A stretch of DNA of 64,000 bases from Gammaproteobacteria bacterium (lineage in GTDB: Bacteria; Pseudomonadota; Gammaproteobacteria; UBA4575), in contig JAWPMW010000001.1 in NCBI GenBank assembly GCA_033344735.1, positions 1,556,171 through 1,620,170 on the forward strand. The letters are read 5' to 3'. Below are positions 26,080 through 34,497 of this stretch, piece after piece. The notes beneath the pieces were generated by a model that worked only from the letters and a program-made list of their open reading frames with translations, was not told the DNA's origin and did no database searches. The stretch's first letter is position 1; every line of letters starts with the position of its first letter. Position numbers and translations under genes: made by a program.

Positions 26080-26367
26080 TTAAAGTGGCCAAAAATTAAT
26101 ACCTAACATGAAAAATCGCGCTGCCAACAAAGCACATATCACGCCTACAAATATATGTAATGCAGTGAACCCCACATCAATTACCTCTCTAACACACATA
26201 TAAGCACCAATCGAACATACAAAAAATGCAAATTCACAAATAATCAGCAACGTTAATAGAGGCAGATTGGTCGATTGATTGTCGCCGACATCACCACCAA
26301 CGATAACAACCAACATACAAATTATTCCTAGTGTTAACGCAATATAAGGAAAGATTTTTTTATTCAT
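26080..26367 (-). CDS. Small membrane protein of unknown function
   Basis: A 95-residue, very hydrophobic protein with three or four predicted membrane helices and a short polar loop (GGDVGDNQST, about 27-36). I do not recognise the family. It sits between the SIMPL protein (9 bases) and the DUF6498 protein (18 bases) on the same strand, in a run of small membrane-protein genes. The ribosome site is weak. Confidence 0.6.
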   Translation of the reverse strand: MNKKIFPYIALTLGIICMLVVIVGGDVGDNQSTNLPLLTLLIICEFAFFVCSIGAYMCVREVIDVGFTALHIFVGVICALLAARFFMLGINFWPL

Positions 26368-26376
26368 TATGATTTT

Positions 26377-27096
26377 TTAATCTGATAAATAATATTGTAC
26401 TGTTGATACCACGCGAACTTTCTTTATATGTGGATTATTTTTATCACGCGCATATATACTAAATTGGCCTTGTGATGCTTTTTTAATTTTACCTAACTTG
26501 CTCTGAGAATCACTAGCAAATTTCTCAGCTACTTCACGCGCTTTTCGCGTAGCTTCTTCAATCATCTCAGGTTTAACTTCATTTAGACGCGTGAAAATAT
26601 ATTCTGTTTGATATGCATATCCACCGCCTGAAAAAACTATCCCTTGTTTGCCTAACTCAGACAGTCTACCCATAACTCCTCTTACTGCATCGATATGTTT
26701 AGAGTATACAGTCACTGTTTGAATGGCAGAATAACGATACTGAGGCGCAGGGCCACCACCATATTGCTGAGCGGTTTTATCAGTTATCGCCGGCGATGAA
26801 AATGATATCTCATCAGGGCGGACATTATTAACTTCCAAGAATGATTTAATTTTGAATGTATAATCGTCAATTGTTCTATATAAGCGCTCTAAATCATTAT
26901 CTGCCAATGTGAATTCAATTGGCCATATAACTATATCGGCTTTGAATTCTCGTTCGGACAAACCTTTAACTGTAACGCTACGATCATACTGTTTAAAATC
27001 TATCGCCGCCGTCGACAAGAAATAGCCCAACAAAGCTAGGCCCAAAAATATAAAAAATCCTAATATAAATGCACTGGAATTATTATTGACTCGCAT
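26377..27096 (-). CDS. SIMPL-domain (DUF541) periplasmic protein
   Basis: A 239-residue protein with an N-terminal membrane anchor (about 8-30) and a periplasmic SIMPL domain. Visible features are the RSVTVKGLSEREFKAD stretch, repeated aromatic-rich strands, and EATRKAREVAEKFASD toward the end. ATG 27096 is preferred over a TTG four codons upstream because GGAGA precedes it. Related proteins are linked to oxidative-stress tolerance and envelope function, but the molecular activity is unknown. Confidence 0.82.
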   Translation of the reverse strand: MRVNNNSSAFILGFFIFLGLALLGYFLSTAAIDFKQYDRSVTVKGLSEREFKADIVIWPIEFTLADNDLERLYRTIDDYTFKIKSFLEVNNVRPDEISFSSPAITDKTAQQYGGGPAPQYRYSAIQTVTVYSKHIDAVRGVMGRLSELGKQGIVFSGGGYAYQTEYIFTRLNEVKPEMIEEATRKAREVAEKFASDSQSKLGKIKKASQGQFSIYARDKNNPHIKKVRVVSTVQYYLSD

Positions 27097-27135
27097 GATT
27101 GTCTCCAAGACTCACTGCACGAAACTATTACCATA

Positions 27136-27690
27136 TTATAAAGAAATGTCGCCGCTAAGTATTCTGCTTTCGCCACTATCGAGAGTACCTAAATACCATT
27201 CACCTATACGATGCCTGATTAGTCGCAGAGTTGGATGCCCCACTGCGGCTGTCATGCGGCGCACTTGTCGATTTTTACCTTCATGGATGATTATTTCTAG
27301 CCATTGTGTAGGTACAGTTTTACGAAATCTTACTGGCGGAGTTCTTTGCCATAGATTTTTAGGCTCATCGATAACAAATATTTCAGCTGGCTTAGTAATG
27401 CCATCCTTAAGCGCTACGCCTTTGCGTAATATTTTGATAGCTTCCTCTCCTACCTCTCCTTCCACCTGCACCCAATAATGCTTGGCAAGTTTCTTTCTTG
27501 GATGAGAAATTTTATCTTGCAAACTGCCATCACTTGTTAATAACAATAAACCTTCACTATCTTTGTCTAATCTTCCAGCCGCATATACATGCTTAATTGA
27601 AATATAATTTGCCAATGTTTCTCGGTTACCCTCATCAGTAAACTGGCTGAGCACACCATACGGTTTATTAAATAATATTAGCTGCCCCAT
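27136..27690 (-). CDS. rluE: 23S rRNA pseudouridine synthase RluE-like
   Basis: RsuA-family enzyme that isomerises a uridine in 23S rRNA (U2457 in E. coli). The 184-residue protein has LILFNKPYGVLSQFTD, the catalytic-Asp motif GRLDKDSEGLLLL, and EGKNRQVRRMTAAVGHPTLRL. It lacks an N-terminal S4 domain, as RluE does. ATG 27690 follows AAGGA at close spacing; an ATG six codons upstream is possible and would overlap the DUF202 gene by 8 bases. Confidence 0.88.
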   Translation of the reverse strand: MGQLILFNKPYGVLSQFTDEGNRETLANYISIKHVYAAGRLDKDSEGLLLLTSDGSLQDKISHPRKKLAKHYWVQVEGEVGEEAIKILRKGVALKDGITKPAEIFVIDEPKNLWQRTPPVRFRKTVPTQWLEIIIHEGKNRQVRRMTAAVGHPTLRLIRHRIGEWYLGTLDSGESRILSGDISL

Positions 27691-27700
27691 ACATTCCTTC

Positions 27701-28087
27701 TTAATCATACTGCTCTAAAATTTGATGCCCCATATATACAAGTAGAAATACTGCTAAAAAAAGCATAAGAAATGACAACATTAAATTAGATTTCCTTACG
27801 TTGTAAGGGACTATCTCTGAAGACTCAATTGCTTTCTTATATGTAAAAAATCTCAGTGTTGCACCAATAATCACGGATATACCCACCAAGAACAACGCTA
27901 ATCCGACTAGCTCTGCCGAAATTGAAGACTTGAAATGATGCTCATCACCGATGACTTTACCTATATAAGAGATAAATAAATCAAATTTCTCGATAAGAAA
28001 ACCAAATGCCATAATTGCAATCGCTGTGCGTATCCACGCTAGATAAGTTCTCTCGTTGGCCGCATGGTCTGTATATCTATTTATCAT
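27701..28087 (-). CDS. DUF202 (YidH-type) membrane protein
   Basis: A 128-residue protein with three membrane helices. The N-terminus reads NERTYLAWIRTAIAIMAFGF, the DUF202 signature also found in E. coli YidH. Family function is unknown; eukaryotic relatives join it to SPX-VTC proteins. It lies between rluE and the DUF3955 gene. Confidence 0.85.
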   Translation of the reverse strand: MINRYTDHAANERTYLAWIRTAIAIMAFGFLIEKFDLFISYIGKVIGDEHHFKSSISAELVGLALFLVGISVIIGATLRFFTYKKAIESSEIVPYNVRKSNLMLSFLMLFLAVFLLVYMGHQILEQYD

Positions 28088-28146
28088 ATTTAAAAATCCA
28101 TCTATATAATTAAATTATCTGTTGCGGTTTTTCATTAGCGATGTGG

Positions 28147-28320
28147 CTAAAAAAATACCAATCCTATACCTGCTAGCAATATTAAAATTGATCCCAACGG
28201 CATGAATAGACTCTCGTGTAGTACTCCCTGCTCATCTACATATTGATAGAAATAATTTTCTAAAAATATACATGTTAGACCCATTACTAAAATTAATGTA
28301 CTTAATACTAAAATTCTCAT
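28147..28320 (-). CDS. DUF3955-type small membrane protein
   Basis: This 57-residue gene is easily missed. It runs from ATG 28318-28320 to TAG 28147-28149. Translation gives two hydrophobic segments around the motif ENYFYQYVDEQGVLHESLF, followed by MPLGSILILLAG. The pattern of E-N-x-F-Y-x-Y-V-D, then G-x-L-H-E-S and PLG is what I know from the DUF3955 family. It starts one base before the stop of the next upstream gene and lies 59 bases from DUF202. Function is unknown. Confidence 0.75.
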   Translation of the reverse strand: MRILVLSTLILVMGLTCIFLENYFYQYVDEQGVLHESLFMPLGSILILLAGIGLVFF

Positions 28321-28321
28321 A

Positions 28322-28906
28322 CTAATTAATCAGCAATTTTCTTCGATACATCATTATCACGCAGATAATAGAGCACGACACAACGATTGAAGCAGGAAAT
28401 AAAACTGTCGCTATAGAGTAACTCTCTAATGCTGCAATCACGAGTGAATCACGTATGGCAAATATCATAAAAAATAGTAATGATTCAGAATATGGCAAGG
28501 AATACGCTTTTCTAATTGTTGGACCAAACCCAAGCACATCAACTGTGGTTAGTATTACCACCGTCAATAATGGATCAGATATGAAATACCATATAGGCAA
28601 AGACAATAAAGCTGAGTTGAAAAACAGCCAATCCAGCCTTGTGATAGTAATATCCGCACGTTTCCAATAAGCCAAACCCGCAATAATCACCGTGACGCAA
28701 CCAGATACACCTGTTGCCCAGGCGCCCACTCCGGCGCCTTCACTAACTTGAGCAAAAAATACAACTAATGTAGTAATACTCCATATTGCCCAAGAAAATA
28801 CATGTGGTTTTACCTGACACTTTAATATTGCTCTTATATAAGGAACAAATGCGACAAAGGTAAGTACAATCGCGATTGCACTTAAAACCTCCTTATAAAA
28901 TGTCAT
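28322..28906 (-). CDS. Integral membrane protein, possibly SWEET/PnuC-like
   Basis: A 194-residue protein with about seven membrane helices. Two segments look like an internal repeat: FVPYIRAILK in helix 1-2 and FGPTIRKAYS in helix 5, each a proline turn followed by basic residues. This is faintly like PQ-loop/SemiSWEET transporters, but the family is not certain and no substrate can be named. It overlaps the upstream 102-residue gene by 4 bases (ATGA). Confidence 0.65.
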   Translation of the reverse strand: MTFYKEVLSAIAIVLTFVAFVPYIRAILKCQVKPHVFSWAIWSITTLVVFFAQVSEGAGVGAWATGVSGCVTVIIAGLAYWKRADITITRLDWLFFNSALLSLPIWYFISDPLLTVVILTTVDVLGFGPTIRKAYSLPYSESLLFFMIFAIRDSLVIAALESYSIATVLFPASIVVSCSIICVIMMYRRKLLIN

Positions 28907-29211
28907 TTAATAGAAAAATGATCTTTACAATTAGCCGGGTGCAAAAAAATAAACTCATCACTACCATTTACCCTATAGGCCATCTGTATTGTTGATATCA
29001 GCTTAGTGCTCAACATATCAAATACTTTCTCATAGCCTTGCTCGGGCTGATCGGTCTGAATAAAAAGATTAATATTACTTGCCCCAAAATCATGACCATC
29101 AATAATATAGCCCTCTCCCATTTCAAACGTTAACTTTGTTTCCAATCCAATGATTGCGTCGAAATCAAAATTTTCAGTTATCGGAAATTGAATCACTAAC
29201 TGATATTTCAC
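28903..29211 (-). CDS. Hypothetical soluble protein
   Basis: A 102-residue cytoplasmic protein without a signal peptide. I do not recognise the family. The composition suggests an alpha/beta ferredoxin-like fold: strand YQLVIQFP, helix, strand-rich centre (GYIIDGHDFGASNINLFIQT), helix and final strand. It starts the small membrane-protein run and overlaps the next gene by 4 bases, so the two are translationally coupled. Its upstream side is divergent from elaA. Confidence 0.62.
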   Translation of the reverse strand: MKYQLVIQFPITENFDFDAIIGLETKLTFEMGEGYIIDGHDFGASNINLFIQTDQPEQGYEKVFDMLSTKLISTIQMAYRVNGSDEFIFLHPANCKDHFSIK

Positions 29212-29305
29212 ATTATTCTTCTATATTTACTTAACAATAGTTGATCTTAGCCAAAATCTACTTGATGATAAAACAATCTTATCTACATCTAATCTGCAAA
29301 CTAAC

Positions 29306-29773
29306 ATGAAACACCTGGAATGGAAATGTAAGCGCTTTGACCAGCTCAGCAATAATCAGCTTTACGAACTACTCAAGCTTCGTGTAGATATTTTTGTGGT
29401 GGAACAAACTTGCGTCTACACTGAATTAGATGAAAAAGATCGCTTACCAGATACTTATCATTTAATGGCTTATGATAATAACCAATTAGTTGCATATGCA
29501 CGTTTATTATCGGCCGACACTAGTTACTCAGACTGCAGTATTGGACGTTTCTTGGTCGAGTCAACTTGGCGTCATCAAGGCATAGGCTCATTGCTCATGC
29601 AAAAATGCCTCGAACAAATAACTATCCTATGGCCTGAAAATGACATTCGCATAAGCGCTCAAGTATATTTAAAAGAGTTTTATGAAAGCTTTGAATTTTA
29701 TCAAGTCTCTGAACCTTATCTGGAAGATGGAATTCCACATTTAGAAATGCTCAAAAACGCACCGCATGATTAA
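29306..29773 (+). CDS. elaA: GNAT N-acetyltransferase, ElaA family
   Basis: A 155-residue acetyltransferase. It shows the ElaA N-terminus (ELLKLRVDIFVVEQTCVYTE), DTYHLMAY, and the acetyl-CoA loop ESTWRHQGIGSLLM. The natural substrate of ElaA is unknown. The gene is 13 bases upstream of the L16 hydroxylase gene and probably in its operon. Confidence 0.88.
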   Translation: MKHLEWKCKRFDQLSNNQLYELLKLRVDIFVVEQTCVYTELDEKDRLPDTYHLMAYDNNQLVAYARLLSADTSYSDCSIGRFLVESTWRHQGIGSLLMQKCLEQITILWPENDIRISAQVYLKEFYESFEFYQVSEPYLEDGIPHLEMLKNAPHD

Positions 29774-29786
29774 CTGAATCATAATA

Positions 29787-30947
29787 ATGAATTCGATACC
29801 CTTAGGCGATTTACCTCTAGAAACATTTCTTTCACAGTATTGGCAGAAAAAGCCGTTGCTGATTCGTAATGCACTACCTAATTTTGAATCTCCGGTAAGT
29901 GCAGAAATTCTCGCTGGTTTAGCTTGTGAAGATGGCGTGGAATCACGCTTGATTATTAAAAATAACGAATCCTGGCAGCTACAACACGGGCCATTCACTG
30001 ATGAGATTTTTTCTACCCTACCAGAATCAGGCTGGACATTGCTGGTACAAGCTGTAGATCATTATATTCCGCAAGCGGCAGAGCTATTAGAGAAATTCAA
30101 CTTCATACCTCGCTGGCGTATCGACGATTTAATGATGAGTTATGCGAGTAATGGCGGAGGTGTCGGAGCTCATTATGATAACTATGATGTTTTTCTAATC
30201 CAAACCGGCGGGCAACGCCAATGGCAAATAGGCGGTATCTATAATGAAAGCTCAGCTACCAATAATGAATTACCAGTAAAAATTCTCACCGACTTTCAGC
30301 CAACTGTCTCATGGACATTAAACCCAGGTGATATTTTATATCTGCCACCCGGCATAGGTCACAATGGAATTGCACTTGGTGATGGATGTATTACTTGTTC
30401 TGTTGGCTTTCGTGCACCCTCACATAGCGAAATATTACGCGAATATACGGATTATATTGGTGATCAATTGACAGAGTCTTCACGTTATCAAGATCCTGAT
30501 CTTGCTTCGCAAAGCAATAGTGGGGAAATAAGCGATCAAACTCTAGAAAAAATTGAGCAGATACTTTCGCAATATCTTCAAAACCCAGAAATGATTAGTG
30601 ATTGGTTTGGTCGCTATATTACAACACCAAAATACCAACAATTGAACGATTTGGAAATTCACCAGTCAGAGCATTCGTATTCACAAGCAGATCTAAAGAA
30701 CTATTTTGCTTCGAATCACTATCTGGTTAGGAATGAAAGCTCACGTTTTGCATTTAACTTAAAAGAAAAACATAATCATCTCTACGTCGATGGAGTACAT
30801 ATTGTGACACATGCAAATTCTAATCAGCTGGTAGAATTACTCTGCAGCAATATGAAAATTTACGCTGAAGATTTTATCCACACACATGACAACCTCAGTT
30901 TATTATTGAACTTGCTCAAGCGTAACTCACTATACTTAATGGAATGA
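29787..30947 (+). CDS. roxA: 50S ribosomal protein L16 arginine 3-hydroxylase (YcfD/RoxA)
   Basis: JmjC/cupin 2-oxoglutarate oxygenase that hydroxylates an arginine of ribosomal protein L16. The 386-residue protein shows the iron motif HYDNYDVF (His and Asp), GGQRQWQIGG, and the distal histidine in PGIGHNGIA. The C-terminal half is the winged-helix/dimer region typical of YcfD. It ends in a 4-base ATGA overlap with ndh. Confidence 0.92.
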   Translation: MNSIPLGDLPLETFLSQYWQKKPLLIRNALPNFESPVSAEILAGLACEDGVESRLIIKNNESWQLQHGPFTDEIFSTLPESGWTLLVQAVDHYIPQAAELLEKFNFIPRWRIDDLMMSYASNGGGVGAHYDNYDVFLIQTGGQRQWQIGGIYNESSATNNELPVKILTDFQPTVSWTLNPGDILYLPPGIGHNGIALGDGCITCSVGFRAPSHSEILREYTDYIGDQLTESSRYQDPDLASQSNSGEISDQTLEKIEQILSQYLQNPEMISDWFGRYITTPKYQQLNDLEIHQSEHSYSQADLKNYFASNHYLVRNESSRFAFNLKEKHNHLYVDGVHIVTHANSNQLVELLCSNMKIYAEDFIHTHDNLSLLLNLLKRNSLYLME

Positions 30948-32272
30948 ACGATTCAACTGACTTACATCATATAATTATCGTCGGCGGTGGTGCAGGCGGA
31001 CTAGAATTAGCCACCAGCCTGGGCAAAAAATTTGCTGCCAAGGGTAAAGCCAAAGTAACTTTAGTAGACTGCGAGCTAACCCACGTATGGAAACCTCTTT
31101 TACACGAGGTAGCCGCTGGCACACTCAATTCTTATGAGGATGAAGTCAGTTATCCTGCACTCGCCTACAAAAACCATTTCATTTTCAGGATCGGCCGAAT
31201 GGACACTCTTGATCGTGAGAACAAAGAAATATCATTAGCGCCGACATCCGATAAAGATGGAGTCGAATATATTCCTAGGAGGACATATAAATATGACACT
31301 CTAATTTTTGCTGTTGGTAGCCAAACCAATGACTTCAGCATTAAAGGCGTAAAAGAGAATTGCATGTTCCTCGACACTCGCGCTGAGGCTGATTCATTCC
31401 ATCATAGCCTGCTGCGCAATGCTTATACCGCGCATGCTCAGGTCAGCCCTTTACGTGAAGGCCAGCTAAAAGTTGCTATAGCGGGTGCCGGCGCTACAGG
31501 CGTGGAATTATCAGCAGAATTGCATGATGCATTCAACCAGCTCATCAAGTTTGGTATCGATGAATTACACCGAGATAAAATCAAAATCACCATTATTGAA
31601 GCTGCAGACAGAATATTACCAGCATTACCTCCTGAATTATCTGAAAAAACGCTTAAAGCACTCGAAAAGATACATATAGAAGTATTAACGAGTCATCGCA
31701 TTGTTGAAGCGACGAGTGAAGGCTTCATTACCGATAAAGGAGGATTAATTCCTTCTGAAATTAAAGTATGGTCAGCAGGTATTAAAGCACCAGATTTTTT
31801 AACCAATATTGACGGATTGGAATCAACTGGTAACAACAGACTCGTCGTCAAGCAAACCTTAGAAACAACGCATGATGATAATATCTTCGCGATGGGTGAT
31901 TGCGCAGCTTGCCCCATGCCAGGCACTGACGTGACAGTCCCTCCCCGCGCACAGGCAGCACACCAACAAGCATCCATGTTAGTGAAAACTATCAAGAACA
32001 GATTAAAGAACAAACCACTACCTAATTACCACTATGTTGATTACGGTTCCTTAATCAATCTAAGTAGTTACGCTACGGTTGGAAATATGATGGGAAATTT
32101 GATGGGTAAAGCGGCTGGAAGTTTTATGATTGAAGGCATATTAGCACGACTTGTATATTTATCTTTATACAAAATGCACCAGCTCGCAATTATGGGTTTA
32201 ATTCGCGTTGGATTGATTACCCTTGCAAACATGCTTACACAGAGAACACGACCCAGAATGAAATTTCACTAA
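30944..32272 (+). CDS. ndh: Type II NADH dehydrogenase (NDH-2)
   Basis: Non-proton-pumping NADH:quinone oxidoreductase at the inner membrane. The 442 residues include the FAD motif IIVGGGAGGLELA, the NADH motif VAIAGAGATGVELS, the second flavin motif FAMGDCAACP, and the quinone-site region PPRAQAAHQQA. The basic, hydrophobic C-terminus could anchor it to the membrane. It overlaps roxA by 4 bases; the pairing of the two functions is not explained. Confidence 0.93.
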   Translation: MNDSTDLHHIIIVGGGAGGLELATSLGKKFAAKGKAKVTLVDCELTHVWKPLLHEVAAGTLNSYEDEVSYPALAYKNHFIFRIGRMDTLDRENKEISLAPTSDKDGVEYIPRRTYKYDTLIFAVGSQTNDFSIKGVKENCMFLDTRAEADSFHHSLLRNAYTAHAQVSPLREGQLKVAIAGAGATGVELSAELHDAFNQLIKFGIDELHRDKIKITIIEAADRILPALPPELSEKTLKALEKIHIEVLTSHRIVEATSEGFITDKGGLIPSEIKVWSAGIKAPDFLTNIDGLESTGNNRLVVKQTLETTHDDNIFAMGDCAACPMPGTDVTVPPRAQAAHQQASMLVKTIKNRLKNKPLPNYHYVDYGSLINLSSYATVGNMMGNLMGKAAGSFMIEGILARLVYLSLYKMHQLAIMGLIRVGLITLANMLTQRTRPRMKFH

Positions 32273-32301
32273 TATGCTGGTATCAAGCAGCAAACTATGT
32301 C

Positions 32302-32916
32302 ATGAAACTCTATTACGTTCATGACCCAATGTGTAGCTGGTGTTGGGCATTCAGGCCAGTATTACTAGCACTCAAAGATAAACTCCCTAAGGATATTGAA
32401 TTTATTCGTTTGCTCGGCGGCTTAGCGCCTGACAGAGACATCCCCATGTCAGAAGAAACCAAGCGATACGTAATAGACAATTGGCGACGCATACAACAGC
32501 AACTGCCTGAGACTCAATTCAACTATGATTTCTGGGAAAAATGCAAACCAAGACGTAGCACTTACCCCGCTTGTCGCGCAGTGCTCGCAGCAAGAAAGCA
32601 AGGCGCACAACATGATGAAGCGATGACCTATGCTATTCAGCAAGCATATTATCTTCAAGCAAAAAACCCTTCCGATAATGAAACACTAATCGCATTAGCA
32701 AAACAATTAGGTCTAAATGTTAGCGAATTTAGTCAAGACTTAAACAGTATCAATATTAACGAATTACTTTTACATGAAATTCACACCGCAAGGGAGTTGA
32801 AATTGAATTCTTTTCCTAGTTTTCTACTTATGGGCGAGACACAGGCAATGCACATTAAACCTGATTATTCTCATGCAGAAATGATATTAGATAAAATACA
32901 ACACGCGAATTTATGA
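32302..32916 (+). CDS. DsbA-family (FrnE-like) thiol oxidoreductase
   Basis: A 204-residue thioredoxin-fold protein with the active site CSWC at residues 11-14 (DPMCSWCW) and a cis-Pro region NSFPSF. No signal peptide is present, so it should be cytoplasmic, unlike DsbA. Helical insertions and length fit the FrnE/2-hydroxychromene-isomerase-like branch. The gene is 29 bases after ndh and ends 14 bases before a convergent gene. Confidence 0.85.
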   Translation: MKLYYVHDPMCSWCWAFRPVLLALKDKLPKDIEFIRLLGGLAPDRDIPMSEETKRYVIDNWRRIQQQLPETQFNYDFWEKCKPRRSTYPACRAVLAARKQGAQHDEAMTYAIQQAYYLQAKNPSDNETLIALAKQLGLNVSEFSQDLNSININELLLHEIHTARELKLNSFPSFLLMGETQAMHIKPDYSHAEMILDKIQHANL

Positions 32917-32930
32917 GTTGTACTTGATAC

Positions 32931-33284
32931 TTAAGCACTCATCTCTTTCAAGAATTTTATCGCCAAATCCTGCGCACTATTGCGATGCCGGTCAGAAAGA
33001 TTCCCCCACTGCGCACAATACTCACACAGGCGACCCGCATTTGTACCGTCTAATGGCTCACCTAATTTTTCTCTAAGATAAAAAATATCCGAAGATAACT
33101 CTATTAACTCTGCAGTGACTTTATCGGCGTGTTTTCTGAGACTAACATGAGAGACAAAGCGTTTAGCGCAAAATAAAAACTCATTCTGACCTTTAGCTGC
33201 TTCCTGCAAATGTGGGATCAATCTTTCATCCAGCTCTTCTTCAAGTGAATCTAGTTGAGCATATAATTTTGAACGCGCGACCAT
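32931..33284 (-). CDS. Hypothetical helical protein
   Basis: I do not recognise this 117-residue cytoplasmic protein. It is highly charged and mostly helical (LDSLEEELDERLIPHLQEAA near the N-terminus) with a short CEYCAQW motif near residues 87-93 that could be a metal or redox pair. It lies 35 bases downstream of ybeD on the same strand, at the end of the mrdA-to-ybeD run. Confidence 0.65.
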   Translation of the reverse strand: MVARSKLYAQLDSLEEELDERLIPHLQEAAKGQNEFLFCAKRFVSHVSLRKHADKVTAELIELSSDIFYLREKLGEPLDGTNAGRLCEYCAQWGNLSDRHRNSAQDLAIKFLKEMSA

Positions 33285-33319
33285 GGCTAAATAGTATCTG
33301 TTATTAAATAACTATATTT

Positions 33320-33622
33320 TTACAATGCCATAATAACTTCAGGACAATTAGTGACTGCAGCACAGACCTTATCCAGTTGCTCCCTGTTGCGTGCGATGAT
33401 GATAATCGTGTAGCTAACATATTTTTCATTTTTGCTAGTCGTGGTTTTGGTGGATGCCCAGTCCTCTCTGGGAACAAATTTTTCTACGACATTATCTACT
33501 GCAGCGATAAAATGCAGATTATTTTTACCGAACATCTTCAAAGGGAAGTCGCAGGGATATACTAACCCTTGAGGCTCTTCTTCAACTCCATTGCCATTTA
33601 TATTACCATTGTGTTCAGACAT
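33320..33622 (-). CDS. ybeD: YbeD/DUF493 family protein
   Basis: A 100-residue protein of the UPF0250 family: YPCDFPLKMFGKNN, the central VVEKFVP, and the C-terminal REQLDKVCAAVTNCPEVIMAL. E. coli YbeD has an ACT-like fold and no settled function. The ATG overlaps the dat stop by one base (TAATG), with GGAAG upstream. In many relatives lipB follows directly; here it does not. Confidence 0.92.
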   Translation of the reverse strand: MSEHNGNINGNGVEEEPQGLVYPCDFPLKMFGKNNLHFIAAVDNVVEKFVPREDWASTKTTTSKNEKYVSYTIIIIARNREQLDKVCAAVTNCPEVIMAL

Positions 33623-34455
33623 TACTTCCGTGCTTGGTATATATTAAAGACTTTTTGCCATACTTCGCCTGGTTTGCCATTACCAACTGATTTTCTGTCT
33701 ACGGCGGTGACAGGCGCACATTCTTTTGTTGAGCTAGTGATCCATACTTCGTCCGCATTTGCTAATTGTTCTTGAGTGGGAGCTTTTTCTTGCAACGGAA
33801 TATTATTTTCTTTTAACACTTCTATAACTACATCACGTGTGACACCTGGAAGGATTAAATTGTTTTTTGGCGCGGTCATCACTTGGCCTTCTTTAACTAC
33901 GAACACATTAGTTGCTGAGCCTTCTAGCACATAACCATCACGAATTAATATTGCCTCATCTGCATTGTTGTCAACGGCGTGTTGCTTTTCCATAACATTG
34001 GATAACAAGCTGGTAACTTTTATATCACAACGGTTCCAGCGAATGTCTTCGGTTGTGACAGCAGTGAGACCTTTTTCATATATATCATTATTTACTGCTG
34101 GCCATTGATTCGTCATACCAAAAACTGTTGGTGCAGTGTTAGCTGGAAACGCATGGTCACGCTTAGCGACACCGCGTGTGACTTGCAGATAGACAGATAA
34201 TTGCTCTAGGCCAGACTGCTCTATGAGCTTATTTATAATTTGTTTCCATTCATCAGTGCTATGTGGATCTACAATTCCCACTTGATCCATACTGCGCGCA
34301 AGCCTTAATAGATGCGCTTCCAAGTAAAAAGGGTTTGACTTATACACAGGAATGAGCTCATAAATTGCATCACCAAATATGAACCCTCGATCTAGAACTG
34401 AAATTTTACAGTCTTTTAGAGGCATATAGTCACCATTTAGATACGCCATGCTCAT
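33622..34455 (-). CDS. dat: D-amino acid aminotransferase (class IV)
   Basis: PLP enzyme interconverting D-amino acids and 2-oxo acids, supplying D-Glu or using D-Ala. The 277-residue fold-type IV protein has the PLP lysine in CDIKVTSLL (about residue 145), DEAILIRDGYVLEGSATNVF and SSTKECAPVT. Branched-chain aminotransferase and aminodeoxychorismate lyase share this fold; position between dacA and ybeD, beside cell-wall genes, favours D-amino acid use. Confidence 0.85.
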   Translation of the reverse strand: MSMAYLNGDYMPLKDCKISVLDRGFIFGDAIYELIPVYKSNPFYLEAHLLRLARSMDQVGIVDPHSTDEWKQIINKLIEQSGLEQLSVYLQVTRGVAKRDHAFPANTAPTVFGMTNQWPAVNNDIYEKGLTAVTTEDIRWNRCDIKVTSLLSNVMEKQHAVDNNADEAILIRDGYVLEGSATNVFVVKEGQVMTAPKNNLILPGVTRDVVIEVLKENNIPLQEKAPTQEQLANADEVWITSSTKECAPVTAVDRKSVGNGKPGEVWQKVFNIYQARK

Positions 34456-34497
34456 TTAAGCAAATCTCATATTAAAGTCGTTGACTATCAATTGATT

